From Sporosarcina jeotgali (GTDB lineage Bacteria; Bacillota; Bacilli; Bacillales_A; Planococcaceae): DNA of 64,000 nucleotides. Shown here in pieces: positions 25,671-35,117 of the stretch. Each line of letters starts with the position of its first letter. The first letter of the stretch is position 1. Location: positions 477,001-541,000 of the forward strand of contig NZ_CP116341.1 in the NCBI RefSeq assembly GCF_033304595.1, in the 5' to 3' direction. A model generated the notes under the pieces. It was not told where the DNA came from. It searched no databases and saw only the letters and a list, made by a program, of their open reading frames with translations. A program made the translations under genes and the position numbers.

Positions 25671-27857
25671 ATGAAAGTGCTTATCACAGGAGGTTATGGG
25701 TTCATAGGCTCTCATCTGGCAGATCGGCTGCATAAGGAAGGGGATGAAGTTTTCATCATCGACAATATGTCAACTGGGATGTCGGAGAATGTTGGTTTTC
25801 GTCATAAGGGATATCGAATGGCCGCTGGGGATCGGGAATGTGAGAACATATTCCGCTCCGAAAAATTTGATGCGGTTGTCCATCTGGCTGCTCAGGTGAG
25901 TGTTAGGAAATCAGTGGAAAACCCCCGCCACGATGCAGAAACGAACATCATTGGACTGGTGAACATGCTGACACTGGCTCAGAAATATCACGTGAAGAAA
26001 TTCATATTTGCGTCTTCAGCAGCGGTATATGGGGAAAGTACCCAGATGCCGTTGAGAGAGGAACTTGGCGGTAATCCGATTTCCCCCTACGGCATCAGTA
26101 AATGGCTTGGAGAATACTATTGCAAGCAATGGAGCGACCTTTATGGCCTGGAGACAGTTTCCTTCCGATTCTCAAATGTATACGGACCTCGTCAACGCGG
26201 CGAAGGGGATGGAAGTGTCATCCCTAAATTTATAGAGAAGGTGTTATCAGGAGAACCGCTTACTGTTTTTGGAGATGGACTGCAGACGCGTGATTTCATA
26301 TTTGTAAAGGATTTAGCAGATGCCATTTATCGTTCGTTGTGCGCAGACTCCTTTTCAGGGGTCTATAATCTTTCATCCGAAACAGAAACGAGCATTTTGG
26401 ACGTGATTGGTATGTTGGAATCCTTCCAGGAAAGCATTGAAGTGACGTTCGATGAACCGCGGGAAGGGGATATCCGAAGTTCTTGTTTAGCAAACGGAAA
26501 ATTGAAAAACGAACTGGACTGGTCGCCGATCTATAGTATGCAGGAGGGTCTGGCCTTGACCTATGAGGCTGCTCAAAAAAGAGCAGCTCAGCCGGTGATT
26601 GCGGCAAGGGGTGGCAAAGATTCGAAAAAAAGTGCGTGGAAGCGAACCGTTCCTTATATTGAAAACATCGCTCTCTTCTTGCTGCTGATCGGCCTCTATT
26701 TTTCTACCTTTGACAGTACAGGAGAGCTGCTTACAATTGGTGCCATATTGTACATCACAATTATGGGTGTGATTTACGGGAAACGGCAATCGATCATTGC
26801 TGCGTCGCTTTCTGTAGGGGTTCTCATTGTCGGGAAGCTTGCGGGGGGCGGAGATACGGTGTCGTTGCTATATGACTCTAGTTTCTTTTTGGAATCTGTC
26901 ATCTTCCTCTTCGTCGGACTTGCTGTAGGGTACGCGGTGGAGCGGAAAATCCGTGTCATTGACGATCAGAAGAAATCATTAACTGATTTAGAAGCGAGTT
27001 ATCGTTCTTTAAAGCTCGTATTCAATGATATGCGCGACGTAAAAGAGGAACTGCAAACTCGTATAAAAAACAGCGGAGACAGTTTCGGAATAGTCCATAG
27101 CATCAGTAAACAGCTGGACGGGTCAGAGCCGGAGAATGTGTTTTTAAGTACCGTATCGGTCATTCAATCCGTTATGGGTGCAAAACGGGTTTCGCTATAC
27201 CGTTTCAATGAAAATCAGACGTATTTAAGACTCACTGCACAGATCGGACAATTGGAATCAGGTGACGTTAAGTCAATCCGCTCGGATGAGCACTCATATA
27301 TCCAGTCAATTCTTGGCGGCGCACCTCTTTTTGTCAACCGTAAACTAGCAGAAGGTGAACCGATGATGGCTGCACCGTTACGGCATAATGGCCACTTGTT
27401 CGCCCTATTAGTCATTGACGATATGGACGCGGACAGTTTTTCACTCTATCACGAAAATCTGTTCAAAGTGGCTGTTGAAATGACAGAATCTGCATTGTCC
27501 AGAGCGTATACGTTAACTGAGCTGAAAGAGAAAACCCGTTATGTGTCAGGTACAAAGATTCTCCAAGAAGGTGCATTCCAAGAAATTATGGCAAGTAAAC
27601 AGCTGGCGCGCGAGAAGGGACACTTGCCTTATCTGCTCTTAGAGTGTAATGACGTAACAGAAAATCCTGCTGCCCTGGCAACTCAAATCAGTCCGTTGCT
27701 TAGAGACCAGGATTACTTATATTTACAAGAGAACGGCCGCATGCTCTTATTGCTCTCAAGTTCCTCTGAAAAAGATGGAGAACACGTGATTAGCAGACTT
27801 TCCAGAAACCGGATCGGCGCCTCGATTGTCAGAGGCGAGGAACTTCTATGGAACTAG
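25671..27857 (+). CDS. pelD: Sugar-nucleotide epimerase fused to PelD (c-di-GMP receptor)
   Basis: 728 residues in one intact frame. Residues 1-305 are an extended-SDR NAD-dependent epimerase: GGYGFIGSHL at the start, SSAAVYGES, and the catalytic Tyr140-x3-Lys144 in SPYGISKWLGEYY, likely a UDP-sugar 4-epimerase making UDP-GalNAc/Gal for Pel. From about 328 to 425 come four membrane helices, then a coiled coil, a GAF domain (FLSTVSVIQSVMGAKRVSLY...), and a degenerate GGDEF at the end. There the I-site RxxD survives as R678-D-Q-D681, followed after exactly five residues by ENGRM in place of GGDEF. This is PelD architecture. AGGAAGGAGA precedes the ATG. First gene of the operon. Confidence 0.9.
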   Translation: MKVLITGGYGFIGSHLADRLHKEGDEVFIIDNMSTGMSENVGFRHKGYRMAAGDRECENIFRSEKFDAVVHLAAQVSVRKSVENPRHDAETNIIGLVNMLTLAQKYHVKKFIFASSAAVYGESTQMPLREELGGNPISPYGISKWLGEYYCKQWSDLYGLETVSFRFSNVYGPRQRGEGDGSVIPKFIEKVLSGEPLTVFGDGLQTRDFIFVKDLADAIYRSLCADSFSGVYNLSSETETSILDVIGMLESFQESIEVTFDEPREGDIRSSCLANGKLKNELDWSPIYSMQEGLALTYEAAQKRAAQPVIAARGGKDSKKSAWKRTVPYIENIALFLLLIGLYFSTFDSTGELLTIGAILYITIMGVIYGKRQSIIAASLSVGVLIVGKLAGGGDTVSLLYDSSFFLESVIFLFVGLAVGYAVERKIRVIDDQKKSLTDLEASYRSLKLVFNDMRDVKEELQTRIKNSGDSFGIVHSISKQLDGSEPENVFLSTVSVIQSVMGAKRVSLYRFNENQTYLRLTAQIGQLESGDVKSIRSDEHSYIQSILGGAPLFVNRKLAEGEPMMAAPLRHNGHLFALLVIDDMDADSFSLYHENLFKVAVEMTESALSRAYTLTELKEKTRYVSGTKILQEGAFQEIMASKQLAREKGHLPYLLLECNDVTENPAALATQISPLLRDQDYLYLQENGRMLLLLSSSSEKDGEHVISRLSRNRIGASIVRGEELLWN

Positions 27858-28759
27858 TCCTCGCCTATTTCATCTATTTGTTCGTAACTGCCGCAGTCAT
27901 CATTATTTTGAAAAAGAGACTCAAGGAACGTGTTTACGTGTACGTTATCGCAGCGGTCATTTTACCTCCAATCGGTCTGCTCTTTGTGCTTGCTGAAATA
28001 ATCACAAGACGCGATAACGATGAACGCCTCAAAGAACATATGGAACAATTGGATGCGGATATTACAGCCAGCGGCGTGGATGATGTGGATTCCATCATTA
28101 AGTTTGATGAACTCAAAGTGATTCCTATTCAGGAAGCGTTAATGGTGAATGACCATTTCACTAGGAGAAGGGTCATGATTGATATTTTAAAAGAGGACTC
28201 GCTGCAATATATACAATCCCTCCATTTGGCGGTTCAGAATGAGGATACGGAAACGAGTCACTACGCAGTGAGTGCGATAACGGAGATTAAACGCAAGCTG
28301 TCAATTGCGCTGCAAGAGCTGTCTGCAGCCTACAATGAAAACCCGCGAGATTTAGAGACTGCCAGATCGTATGCAATGGTTTTGAAAAACTATGCGGCCA
28401 GCGGCTATTTAGATCCGGGGACACTGCGTGCGGCATTGCTTGAGAGTATTGCAATCCACAGCAGTATTCTCGACCATTCTTCTACAGAGAAAAACCAGTC
28501 ATTTGAAGAAAAGATGGAAGCTGAAATGGTGACGGAACAATACAGTGAAGCTGAGCAAACAGGGCTTGCATATCAGGCGTATGCTCCCGGCCGGGAAGAA
28601 CCTTATCTGTTCCTTATTAAACTGTACGTCAAAATGCGTGCTTACAGCCGGTTGCAGCAAGTCATCCTGGAGTTGAAGAAGAGCGAGGCGGTACTTACAA
28701 ATCAGGGATTGTCTGTAATCCGATATTGGGCGAAAGGGGAAGAGGCTGATGTCTCCTAA
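27848..28759 (+). CDS. pelE: PelE-like membrane protein with TPR-type repeats
   Basis: 303 residues: two N-terminal membrane helices (VLAYFIYLFVTAAVIIIL and VYVYVIAAVILPPIGLLFVLAEII), then a helical domain rich in TPR-like pairs (LQELSAAYNENPRDLETARSYAMVLKNYA...). Size and layout match PelE, which scaffolds the inner-membrane Pel complex with PelD and PelG. It starts inside the end of the previous gene (10-base overlap) and ends inside the next, so translation is tightly coupled. The sequence itself is poorly conserved, so the name rests on architecture and position. Confidence 0.8.
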   Translation: MELVLAYFIYLFVTAAVIIILKKRLKERVYVYVIAAVILPPIGLLFVLAEIITRRDNDERLKEHMEQLDADITASGVDDVDSIIKFDELKVIPIQEALMVNDHFTRRRVMIDILKEDSLQYIQSLHLAVQNEDTETSHYAVSAITEIKRKLSIALQELSAAYNENPRDLETARSYAMVLKNYAASGYLDPGTLRAALLESIAIHSSILDHSSTEKNQSFEEKMEAEMVTEQYSEAEQTGLAYQAYAPGREEPYLFLIKLYVKMRAYSRLQQVILELKKSEAVLTNQGLSVIRYWAKGEEADVS

Positions 28760-30581
28760 AGTCACAAAAAGCTTGTATATTGCGGTTACAGCAGTACTGC
28801 TTGCCGGTATCATTCTTCAAGTCGCCCGTTCGCAGTTTGTTTTGAAGTCGAGACATAATCATGAGTTATTGGGCATGAGAGAGTTAGTTCTGCATGATGG
28901 AATTCAGAAAGAAATCGAAGAGAAGGAGAAATCTCCGCTTTACTGCGTAGCGTATGACCCCGATGATGAGGAAAGTTTGGCGATTAAGGAAAATAGCTTG
29001 AAAACGCTTCAGTATATGAAGAAGCAAATTGAAGTCATTGCGTTGGATGGCACGGGCACTCAACTGCAAGAGTGTCATACTGTCCTGTATACCGCAGACA
29101 GTTTGGGATTTGGAGGCGGCGCCAATCCGATTAAGTCATTCATCCAGGATGGCGGATATTGGCTGTTTTTAAATACGCTGAACCCTGATACGGAGTTCCA
29201 GCTTTTTTACCGGAAAATGGGGATTTCCTCTTATGACGGCCATTTCGATACAAAAGGCATTCACCTGATTCAGAATGTATTGATTGGAGAAGAGGGGCTG
29301 GATACGGGAGGTGATTTCATCCAGAACGCTTCGCTTTCGGTTGCTTTGGATGATAGTGCGGAATTGCTCATAGAAAGTCATGACCGTACACCGCTCTTAT
29401 GGAAAGTTGCTTTAGGCCAAGGGGAAATCATGGTCTTAAATGGCACGATGTTATCTGAGAAAGTGAATCGGGGTTTGATTGCAGGGGCTGTAAGTCTTGT
29501 TGAACCTGTATTTGTCTATCCAATTTTCAATTCCAAAGTCTTTTTTATAGATGATTTTCCGTCCCCTGTAGCAAAAGGGACGAATCCGGTGATCTATGAA
29601 GAATACAAACGAGAGTTAAGCAGTTTTTATAAAGAGATTTGGTGGCCGGATATGTTATCTGCTGCTGAACGTTTTGGCATCACTTATACCGGGGTTTTGA
29701 TAGAAACGTATACAGATGATGTGGAAGCGCCGTTTGAATCTCCGCCTGATGCGGACCGGCCGAATGTGATTGCTTATGGCAGGGAAATTATTAAGAGCGG
29801 AGGGGAATTGGGGCTTCATGGTTACAATCATCAGTCATTGACGACTGATCAGGCGCAAGCGGATGAATTCGGATATCGGGCTTGGAACTCTCAAAAGGAG
29901 ATGGGGCAGTCCATTCAAGAAGCAGTTTCCTATGCAAGAAGTGCGTTTCCGAACTATCGGCTTACTTCATATGTTCCCCCATCCAATGTTCTTTCGGAAG
30001 AAGGAAGGTCTGAACTGAAAAGAGTATGGCCGGATCTCACTGTAATTTCTTCATTATATTCAGAGGATTCAACTGGAAACGCATATGTACAAGAATTTGA
30101 AGTGGCGCAAGACAATGTGATTGAAATGCCGCGAATTTCTTCCGGGTATGGTGAAAGGGAGTTTGACAGGTGGGCGGAAGCGAATGCGATTACATCGCTT
30201 GGAGTGTATTCCAAGTTCATACATCCCGACGATGTCATTAGTCAAGACCGCTCCAATAATCAGACGTGGCATGAAACGTATGAACTTTTCAAAACGGACA
30301 TAGAGCGTGTCTGGAAAACCTACCCGTGGCTGCGTAAGTTTACTTCAACGGAAGCAGGACTGGAAGCCGCTTCTTCGCTCAGCAGTGAAATCGCTGTTGA
30401 CGTGAAGGGGAATGGGGTTTCAGGAACTGTTGAAAGCACGTTGAATGAACAATATTTCATATTGCGGACAGAGAAGAAAGTGAAGCGGACGAAAGCGTGT
30501 GAAATTGAAAAGATCGACAGTCAGACCTATTTAGTCAAAGTGGGGCCGGCCCCCTTTGAAATTATATTGGGAGGTCTTTAA
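28749..30581 (+). CDS. pelA: DUF2194/polysaccharide deacetylase-like protein (PelA deacetylase counterpart)
   Basis: 610 residues with an N-terminal membrane anchor (LYIAVTAVLLAGIILQVARSQF) and a large extracytoplasmic part. A Rossmann-like region leads to VFFIDDFPSPV (about 260), the aspartates of a carbohydrate-esterase 4-like fold, and LGLHGYNHQSL with His357 and His361 as metal ligands. This matches DUF2194, the deacetylase-type protein of Gram-positive Pel clusters, expected to remove acetyl groups from the polymer outside the cell. The glycoside-hydrolase domain of Pseudomonas PelA is not evident. It overlaps the previous gene by 11 bases. Confidence 0.82.
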   Translation: MSPKVTKSLYIAVTAVLLAGIILQVARSQFVLKSRHNHELLGMRELVLHDGIQKEIEEKEKSPLYCVAYDPDDEESLAIKENSLKTLQYMKKQIEVIALDGTGTQLQECHTVLYTADSLGFGGGANPIKSFIQDGGYWLFLNTLNPDTEFQLFYRKMGISSYDGHFDTKGIHLIQNVLIGEEGLDTGGDFIQNASLSVALDDSAELLIESHDRTPLLWKVALGQGEIMVLNGTMLSEKVNRGLIAGAVSLVEPVFVYPIFNSKVFFIDDFPSPVAKGTNPVIYEEYKRELSSFYKEIWWPDMLSAAERFGITYTGVLIETYTDDVEAPFESPPDADRPNVIAYGREIIKSGGELGLHGYNHQSLTTDQAQADEFGYRAWNSQKEMGQSIQEAVSYARSAFPNYRLTSYVPPSNVLSEEGRSELKRVWPDLTVISSLYSEDSTGNAYVQEFEVAQDNVIEMPRISSGYGEREFDRWAEANAITSLGVYSKFIHPDDVISQDRSNNQTWHETYELFKTDIERVWKTYPWLRKFTSTEAGLEAASSLSSEIAVDVKGNGVSGTVESTLNEQYFILRTEKKVKRTKACEIEKIDSQTYLVKVGPAPFEIILGGL

Positions 30582-30582
30582 T

Positions 30583-31998
30583 ATGCGGATATGCTTAATC
30601 GCCGAAGGTTCTTTTCCTTACGTTGCAGGAGGAGTTTCCAGCTGGATGACGAGTTTGGTTTCAGAGATGCCGGAGCACGACTTCATCATTTTCGCAATCG
30701 GTGCAGAAGAGGCGCAAAAAGGAAAGTTCAAATGTGCATTGCCTCCCAACATCATCGAAGTGCATGAATTTTTCCTGGATGCGCACCGGGGCGGCAAAAG
30801 TAAGTGGGGGCAGCGGTACTCGTTATCAGAACAGGAATTTGAAACATTATCCGAATTTTTAAGAGGGGAACGCACCTTGCAGTGGGAAAACCTTTTCAAA
30901 TTACTCCGGTCAGATAAATTCAAGTCCCCTATGGATTTTCTCTCCAGTAAAGATTACTTCGACATCATCGAAGAAATCGCGAGAGACTCATATCCAACTG
31001 TCCCATTCACAGAATTATTCTGGACGATCAACTCGATGATTTTACCATTGCTGCTGGCAGCCCGAACTGAGCTGCCGGAAGCGGATGTCTATCATGCGGT
31101 GTCCACTGGATACGCAGGAGTGATCGGAGCGCTGGCAAAATATTTATACGGTAAACCTCTTTTGCTGACGGAACATGGAATTTACTCAAGGGAACGGGAA
31201 GAGGAAATTATTAAGGCAGGATGGGTGGAAGGCCATTTTAAAGATCTCTGGATTAATTACTTCTATACACTTTCAGCAGCGGCTTATACGTTTGCGGACC
31301 AAGTCATTACACTGTTTGAGCGGAACAGAGAAATTGAAATTGAACTAGGGTGTGCTCCTGAAAAGATCGACGTCATTCCAAATGGGATCGAGTCGTTGAG
31401 TTCAGTGATTGCGGCTGTTAAACCCGATTCGGATGTGATTCGTATCGGAGCAATTGTCCGTGTTGTGCCGATCAAAGATATTAAAACGATGATTCAAAGC
31501 TTTGCGATCGTAGAAAAAGAATTACACAATGCCCACCTTTATATTATGGGACCGTTAGATGAAAACCCTGAATATTACGATGAGTGTTTGTCCCTTTGCC
31601 AAGCGCTTCAAGTTCAGGGGGTGCATTTTACTGGAATGGTTTCAATACAAGAATGGCTGCCGAAATTGGATATCTTACTGCTGACAAGTATTAGTGAAGG
31701 TCAGCCGCTTGCGATTTTGGAAGGGATGGCTGCGAAAAAACCATTTGTTGTCACGAACGTAGGCAGCTGCAAAGAGCTTATGGAAGGCAAGGAATCGGAT
31801 GACTTTGGACCAGCAGGTATTGTGACAGCTGTCATGCATACAGAACAGATTGCGAAAGCTATTTTGAAACTGTGTGAAAACCCGAAGATGCGGACCGTGA
31901 TGGGGGAGAATGGCTATCAGCGCGTGTCACGGGATTATCGCAAAGAAACATTCATAGAAGGGTACCGCGGCCTCTATGAAACCATCGGAGGTGACTGA
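30583..31998 (+). CDS. pelF: PelF, GT4-type glycosyltransferase
   Basis: Cytoplasmic polymerase of the Pel pathway, 471 residues, using UDP-sugars. The N-terminus MRICLIAEGSFPYVAGGVSSW is the PelF hallmark. The C-terminal Rossmann domain shows VVPIKDIKTMIQSF and ISEGQPLAILEGMAAKKPFVVTNVGSCKELMEG, the E-x7-E-containing donor-binding region of GT4 enzymes. ATG at 30583 follows GGGAGG and begins one base after the previous stop; the longer frame from 30556 is unlikely. Followed after two bases by pelG. Confidence 0.94.
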   Translation: MRICLIAEGSFPYVAGGVSSWMTSLVSEMPEHDFIIFAIGAEEAQKGKFKCALPPNIIEVHEFFLDAHRGGKSKWGQRYSLSEQEFETLSEFLRGERTLQWENLFKLLRSDKFKSPMDFLSSKDYFDIIEEIARDSYPTVPFTELFWTINSMILPLLLAARTELPEADVYHAVSTGYAGVIGALAKYLYGKPLLLTEHGIYSREREEEIIKAGWVEGHFKDLWINYFYTLSAAAYTFADQVITLFERNREIEIELGCAPEKIDVIPNGIESLSSVIAAVKPDSDVIRIGAIVRVVPIKDIKTMIQSFAIVEKELHNAHLYIMGPLDENPEYYDECLSLCQALQVQGVHFTGMVSIQEWLPKLDILLLTSISEGQPLAILEGMAAKKPFVVTNVGSCKELMEGKESDDFGPAGIVTAVMHTEQIAKAILKLCENPKMRTVMGENGYQRVSRDYRKETFIEGYRGLYETIGGD

Positions 31999-32000
31999 AG

Positions 32001-35000
32001 ATGGCGGGAATTGGATTTGAATTGAGGCGATTGTTAAAAGAAGAAGGACTCATTCAAAATACGAAAGGATATGCCTTTTCAACGATCCTGACGGTTGGCC
32101 CTATGCTTCTGAGTATTCTTCTTGTCTTCACGATGAAAGCGATTATGCGATACGGCGATGCCGCGTATGCAGAAGTAGAACTGTTCATTGTCACGATGAC
32201 GTACATCTTTATCTTTTCAATCATTCTGACCAGCGGCATCAGCATTATTCTGACAAGGTACTTGGCGGATCAGCTGTTTGAGAAAAAGTACGAAAATCTA
32301 TTGGATTCCTTTTATGGAGCAGTCCTCATTGTGATGCCTCTAGGGGCTTTGATCGGTATTGTGTTTTTGATGAATGCTGAAGCTTCGTTTGTCTATAAAT
32401 TCACGGCGTATCTGCTGTTTCTCCAAATGCTTCTTATATGGATTCAAAATATCTTCCTATCCGCTTTGAAAGATTACTTCCGCATCTTCCGGCACTTTGC
32501 ATATGGAATATTAACAGCGCTGCTTACAGGCTGGCTGCTTGTTTTCAGCAATCTGCTTCCGCCATTGGAAGCAGTCATGGCTGGGAATGCAGTTGGGTTT
32601 TCCGTCATTCTCTTTTTGACAATGACCCACTTCATTCATTTCTTCTCAAGAAATGACGAAAAGCACTATTTCGCATTTCTTGCGAATGGGAAATGGTACA
32701 GCCTCTTATTTTTCTCAGGAATTTTTGTCTATGCAGGCATCTACCTTCAGAACTTTGTCTATTGGACCCGTGAAGATGCATTAGTCGTTGCAAACGTATT
32801 TCGGCTTTATCCGTACTATGATGTACCTGTATTTTATGCGTACTTCTCCGTCGTACCTACTCTTGTATTGTTCGTCATTACAGTGGAAACGTCTTTCTAT
32901 GAAAAGTTCCGGCTCTACTATCGAGGGGTTACCATGGGAGCTTCCTATAAAAGACTGCATAAAGCCAAAAAAGAGATGCAGCAGTCGCTGCTGTCAGGTC
33001 TCAGCTTTCTAGCGGAAGTGCAAATCATGTTCTCTGCACTCGCTGTAGCAATCGGATTATTCGTTTTTCCGAAGATGGGCTTTACGATGGAGCAGCTGGA
33101 TGTCTATATCATTCTCGTTTTAGGATTCTACTTTTTCATTCTCATGTTTGTCATGCTGCATGCGCTTATGTACTTTGACGATGTCAAAGGTGTGTTCTGG
33201 TTAAGTTTGCTGTATGTCGTCACAATCACTGTCTTTACCCAGATGACGATGCTGAACTCGCTGGACGGTCTCGGTATGTTCGTCGCGTCATTCGTGACAC
33301 TTGCCGCCGTGTTCGCCCGCGTCCTTTATGTACTGAAAAATATTAGTTATTATACGTTCTCTTCACGGTCATCGGGAGAACAAAAACTTCATAAAAAGAA
33401 AAAGAATCCGTCCTTAAAATGGAAGGCTATCGGAGCCAAGCTTTCGATCCTTGCGCTAGTCATTCTAAGCGGATGCACTCCCGCAAAACAAGCTAAGACG
33501 TTTGAATCAGCTACGCCCAATGCTGCAAAAGAAGATGCTTCGATTGTCTCTTCATCCCTTAAAGAGGATAAGCGGCTATACGAACGTGACGTCGATGACT
33601 CTGTAAAAGCATTGTATATCACCATATGGCCAGATGAACATCCAGACAAAAGCTCAGTGGACTGGTATGGACTTAACCGGCTGACCGATCGATATTCCAC
33701 TGCGTCATTATCGATCACGATGGCTGAGGGGGAAGAAGATGGTGAAGGCCCGCGCTCCGGTATGTTCGGAGCGGGGGACGATGAACCGAATGCGAAAATC
33801 AGACTTAGAGGGAATTCGGCGAGAGGGGATTCCCAGAAGTCTTATAAAATTAAGCTCTTTGATAAAGCGGGTGTATGGAATGATCAAAGAGTGCTGAACT
33901 TGAACAAGCATATTGGAGACTTCTCCAGAATCCGGAATAAGTTGAGCTTTGACGTAATGGAAGACGTCGATGATCTAACAAGTTTGCGCACCCAGTTCGT
34001 CCATTTGTATGTCAATGATAAGACCGCCAAAACCCAAACGGAAACGTATGAAGACTACGGTCTGTACACCCATATCGAACAACCGAATAAGCAATTTTTG
34101 AAATCACATTTACTGGACCCGAATGGGTACTTATATAAAGTGACATTTTTTGAATTTCTTCAGTATCCGGATCAGCTTAAATTGATAGACGATCCGACCT
34201 ATGATGAGCAGGCATTTGAAAGTATTTTGGAAGTGAAAGGAAGAAAAGACCACGAAAAACTATTGAAGATGCTGGAAGATGTGAATAACACACACATTCC
34301 AATAGAAGAAGTCATGGAGAAGCATTTCGATTTAGACAATTTTTTGACATGGACCGCTGTGAATATTCTTATGGACAACATGGATACGGACGCGAACAAT
34401 TTCTATCTATATTCCCCTTTGAACTCCGAAAAGTGGTACCTCCTCCCTTGGGATTACGATGGCGCATGGGAACTGCAGCGCAGAGAGAAAGTTATTCGGC
34501 CCTATCAGGCTGGTATTAGTAACTACTGGGGATCTGTTTTACATAGACGGTATTTCCAGACGCAAACACATGTTGATCAGTTAACTGCAAAGTTGGAAGA
34601 ACTGCAGCAGACCATTAATTCTGAGCAAATCACGAAGCGCGTTCATGCGTATGAGAAAAAAGTGGAACCGTTTGTGATGAGTAATCCGGACATGCAGTTT
34701 TTACCGGATGAATCTAAGTTGTATGGTACGGAATTGAAGCAGCTCGCATCTGTTCCTGAAAACTCGATGAAGCGTTATTTGGAAGACTTAGAGAAACCGA
34801 AACCGTTTTATATGGATCCGCCTGTAATCGAAAAAGACGTCATATCGTTCCAGTGGCAGCTCTCCTTCGACTTACAGAAGGATGATTTGTTTTATGATGT
34901 GGAAGTCGCAAAAGATCCACTTTTTACGGAAGTAATCCATACGGAAAAGGGGTTGGTCTCCAATCGATTCGAGATGAAGCGCCCGGCAGACGGTTTCTAT

Positions 35001-35117
35001 TATTGGCGTGTATTTGCCAGAGATGCTAAAGGAAATACGCAAACTTCTTTCGACTTGTATATGGACGAAGAGGAAAACTTCTACTATGGTGCACTTCAGC
35101 TGGAGGTGAATGAGTGA
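32001..35117 (+). CDS. pelG: PelG fused to a CotH kinase-like domain through an internal lipobox
   Basis: 1038 residues without a break. Residues 1 to about 455 are PelG (MAGIGFELRRLL, then about twelve membrane helices), the flippase-like subunit for Pel export. A lysine-rich stretch (LHKKKKNPSLKWKAIGAK) and hydrophobic segment end in LSGC at Cys492, exactly like a lipoprotein signal but internal. The remainder is a CotH spore-coat kinase-like domain: IRLRGNSARGDSQKSYKIKL, NILMDNMDTDANNFYLY and WYLLPWDYDGAW with catalytic aspartates. Predicted topology puts CotH outside the membrane. No internal start with an SD is visible near the junction. GGAGGTGA precedes the ATG. Confidence 0.9.
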   Translation: MAGIGFELRRLLKEEGLIQNTKGYAFSTILTVGPMLLSILLVFTMKAIMRYGDAAYAEVELFIVTMTYIFIFSIILTSGISIILTRYLADQLFEKKYENLLDSFYGAVLIVMPLGALIGIVFLMNAEASFVYKFTAYLLFLQMLLIWIQNIFLSALKDYFRIFRHFAYGILTALLTGWLLVFSNLLPPLEAVMAGNAVGFSVILFLTMTHFIHFFSRNDEKHYFAFLANGKWYSLLFFSGIFVYAGIYLQNFVYWTREDALVVANVFRLYPYYDVPVFYAYFSVVPTLVLFVITVETSFYEKFRLYYRGVTMGASYKRLHKAKKEMQQSLLSGLSFLAEVQIMFSALAVAIGLFVFPKMGFTMEQLDVYIILVLGFYFFILMFVMLHALMYFDDVKGVFWLSLLYVVTITVFTQMTMLNSLDGLGMFVASFVTLAAVFARVLYVLKNISYYTFSSRSSGEQKLHKKKKNPSLKWKAIGAKLSILALVILSGCTPAKQAKTFESATPNAAKEDASIVSSSLKEDKRLYERDVDDSVKALYITIWPDEHPDKSSVDWYGLNRLTDRYSTASLSITMAEGEEDGEGPRSGMFGAGDDEPNAKIRLRGNSARGDSQKSYKIKLFDKAGVWNDQRVLNLNKHIGDFSRIRNKLSFDVMEDVDDLTSLRTQFVHLYVNDKTAKTQTETYEDYGLYTHIEQPNKQFLKSHLLDPNGYLYKVTFFEFLQYPDQLKLIDDPTYDEQAFESILEVKGRKDHEKLLKMLEDVNNTHIPIEEVMEKHFDLDNFLTWTAVNILMDNMDTDANNFYLYSPLNSEKWYLLPWDYDGAWELQRREKVIRPYQAGISNYWGSVLHRRYFQTQTHVDQLTAKLEELQQTINSEQITKRVHAYEKKVEPFVMSNPDMQFLPDESKLYGTELKQLASVPENSMKRYLEDLEKPKPFYMDPPVIEKDVISFQWQLSFDLQKDDLFYDVEVAKDPLFTEVIHTEKGLVSNRFEMKRPADGFYYWRVFARDAKGNTQTSFDLYMDEEENFYYGALQLEVNE

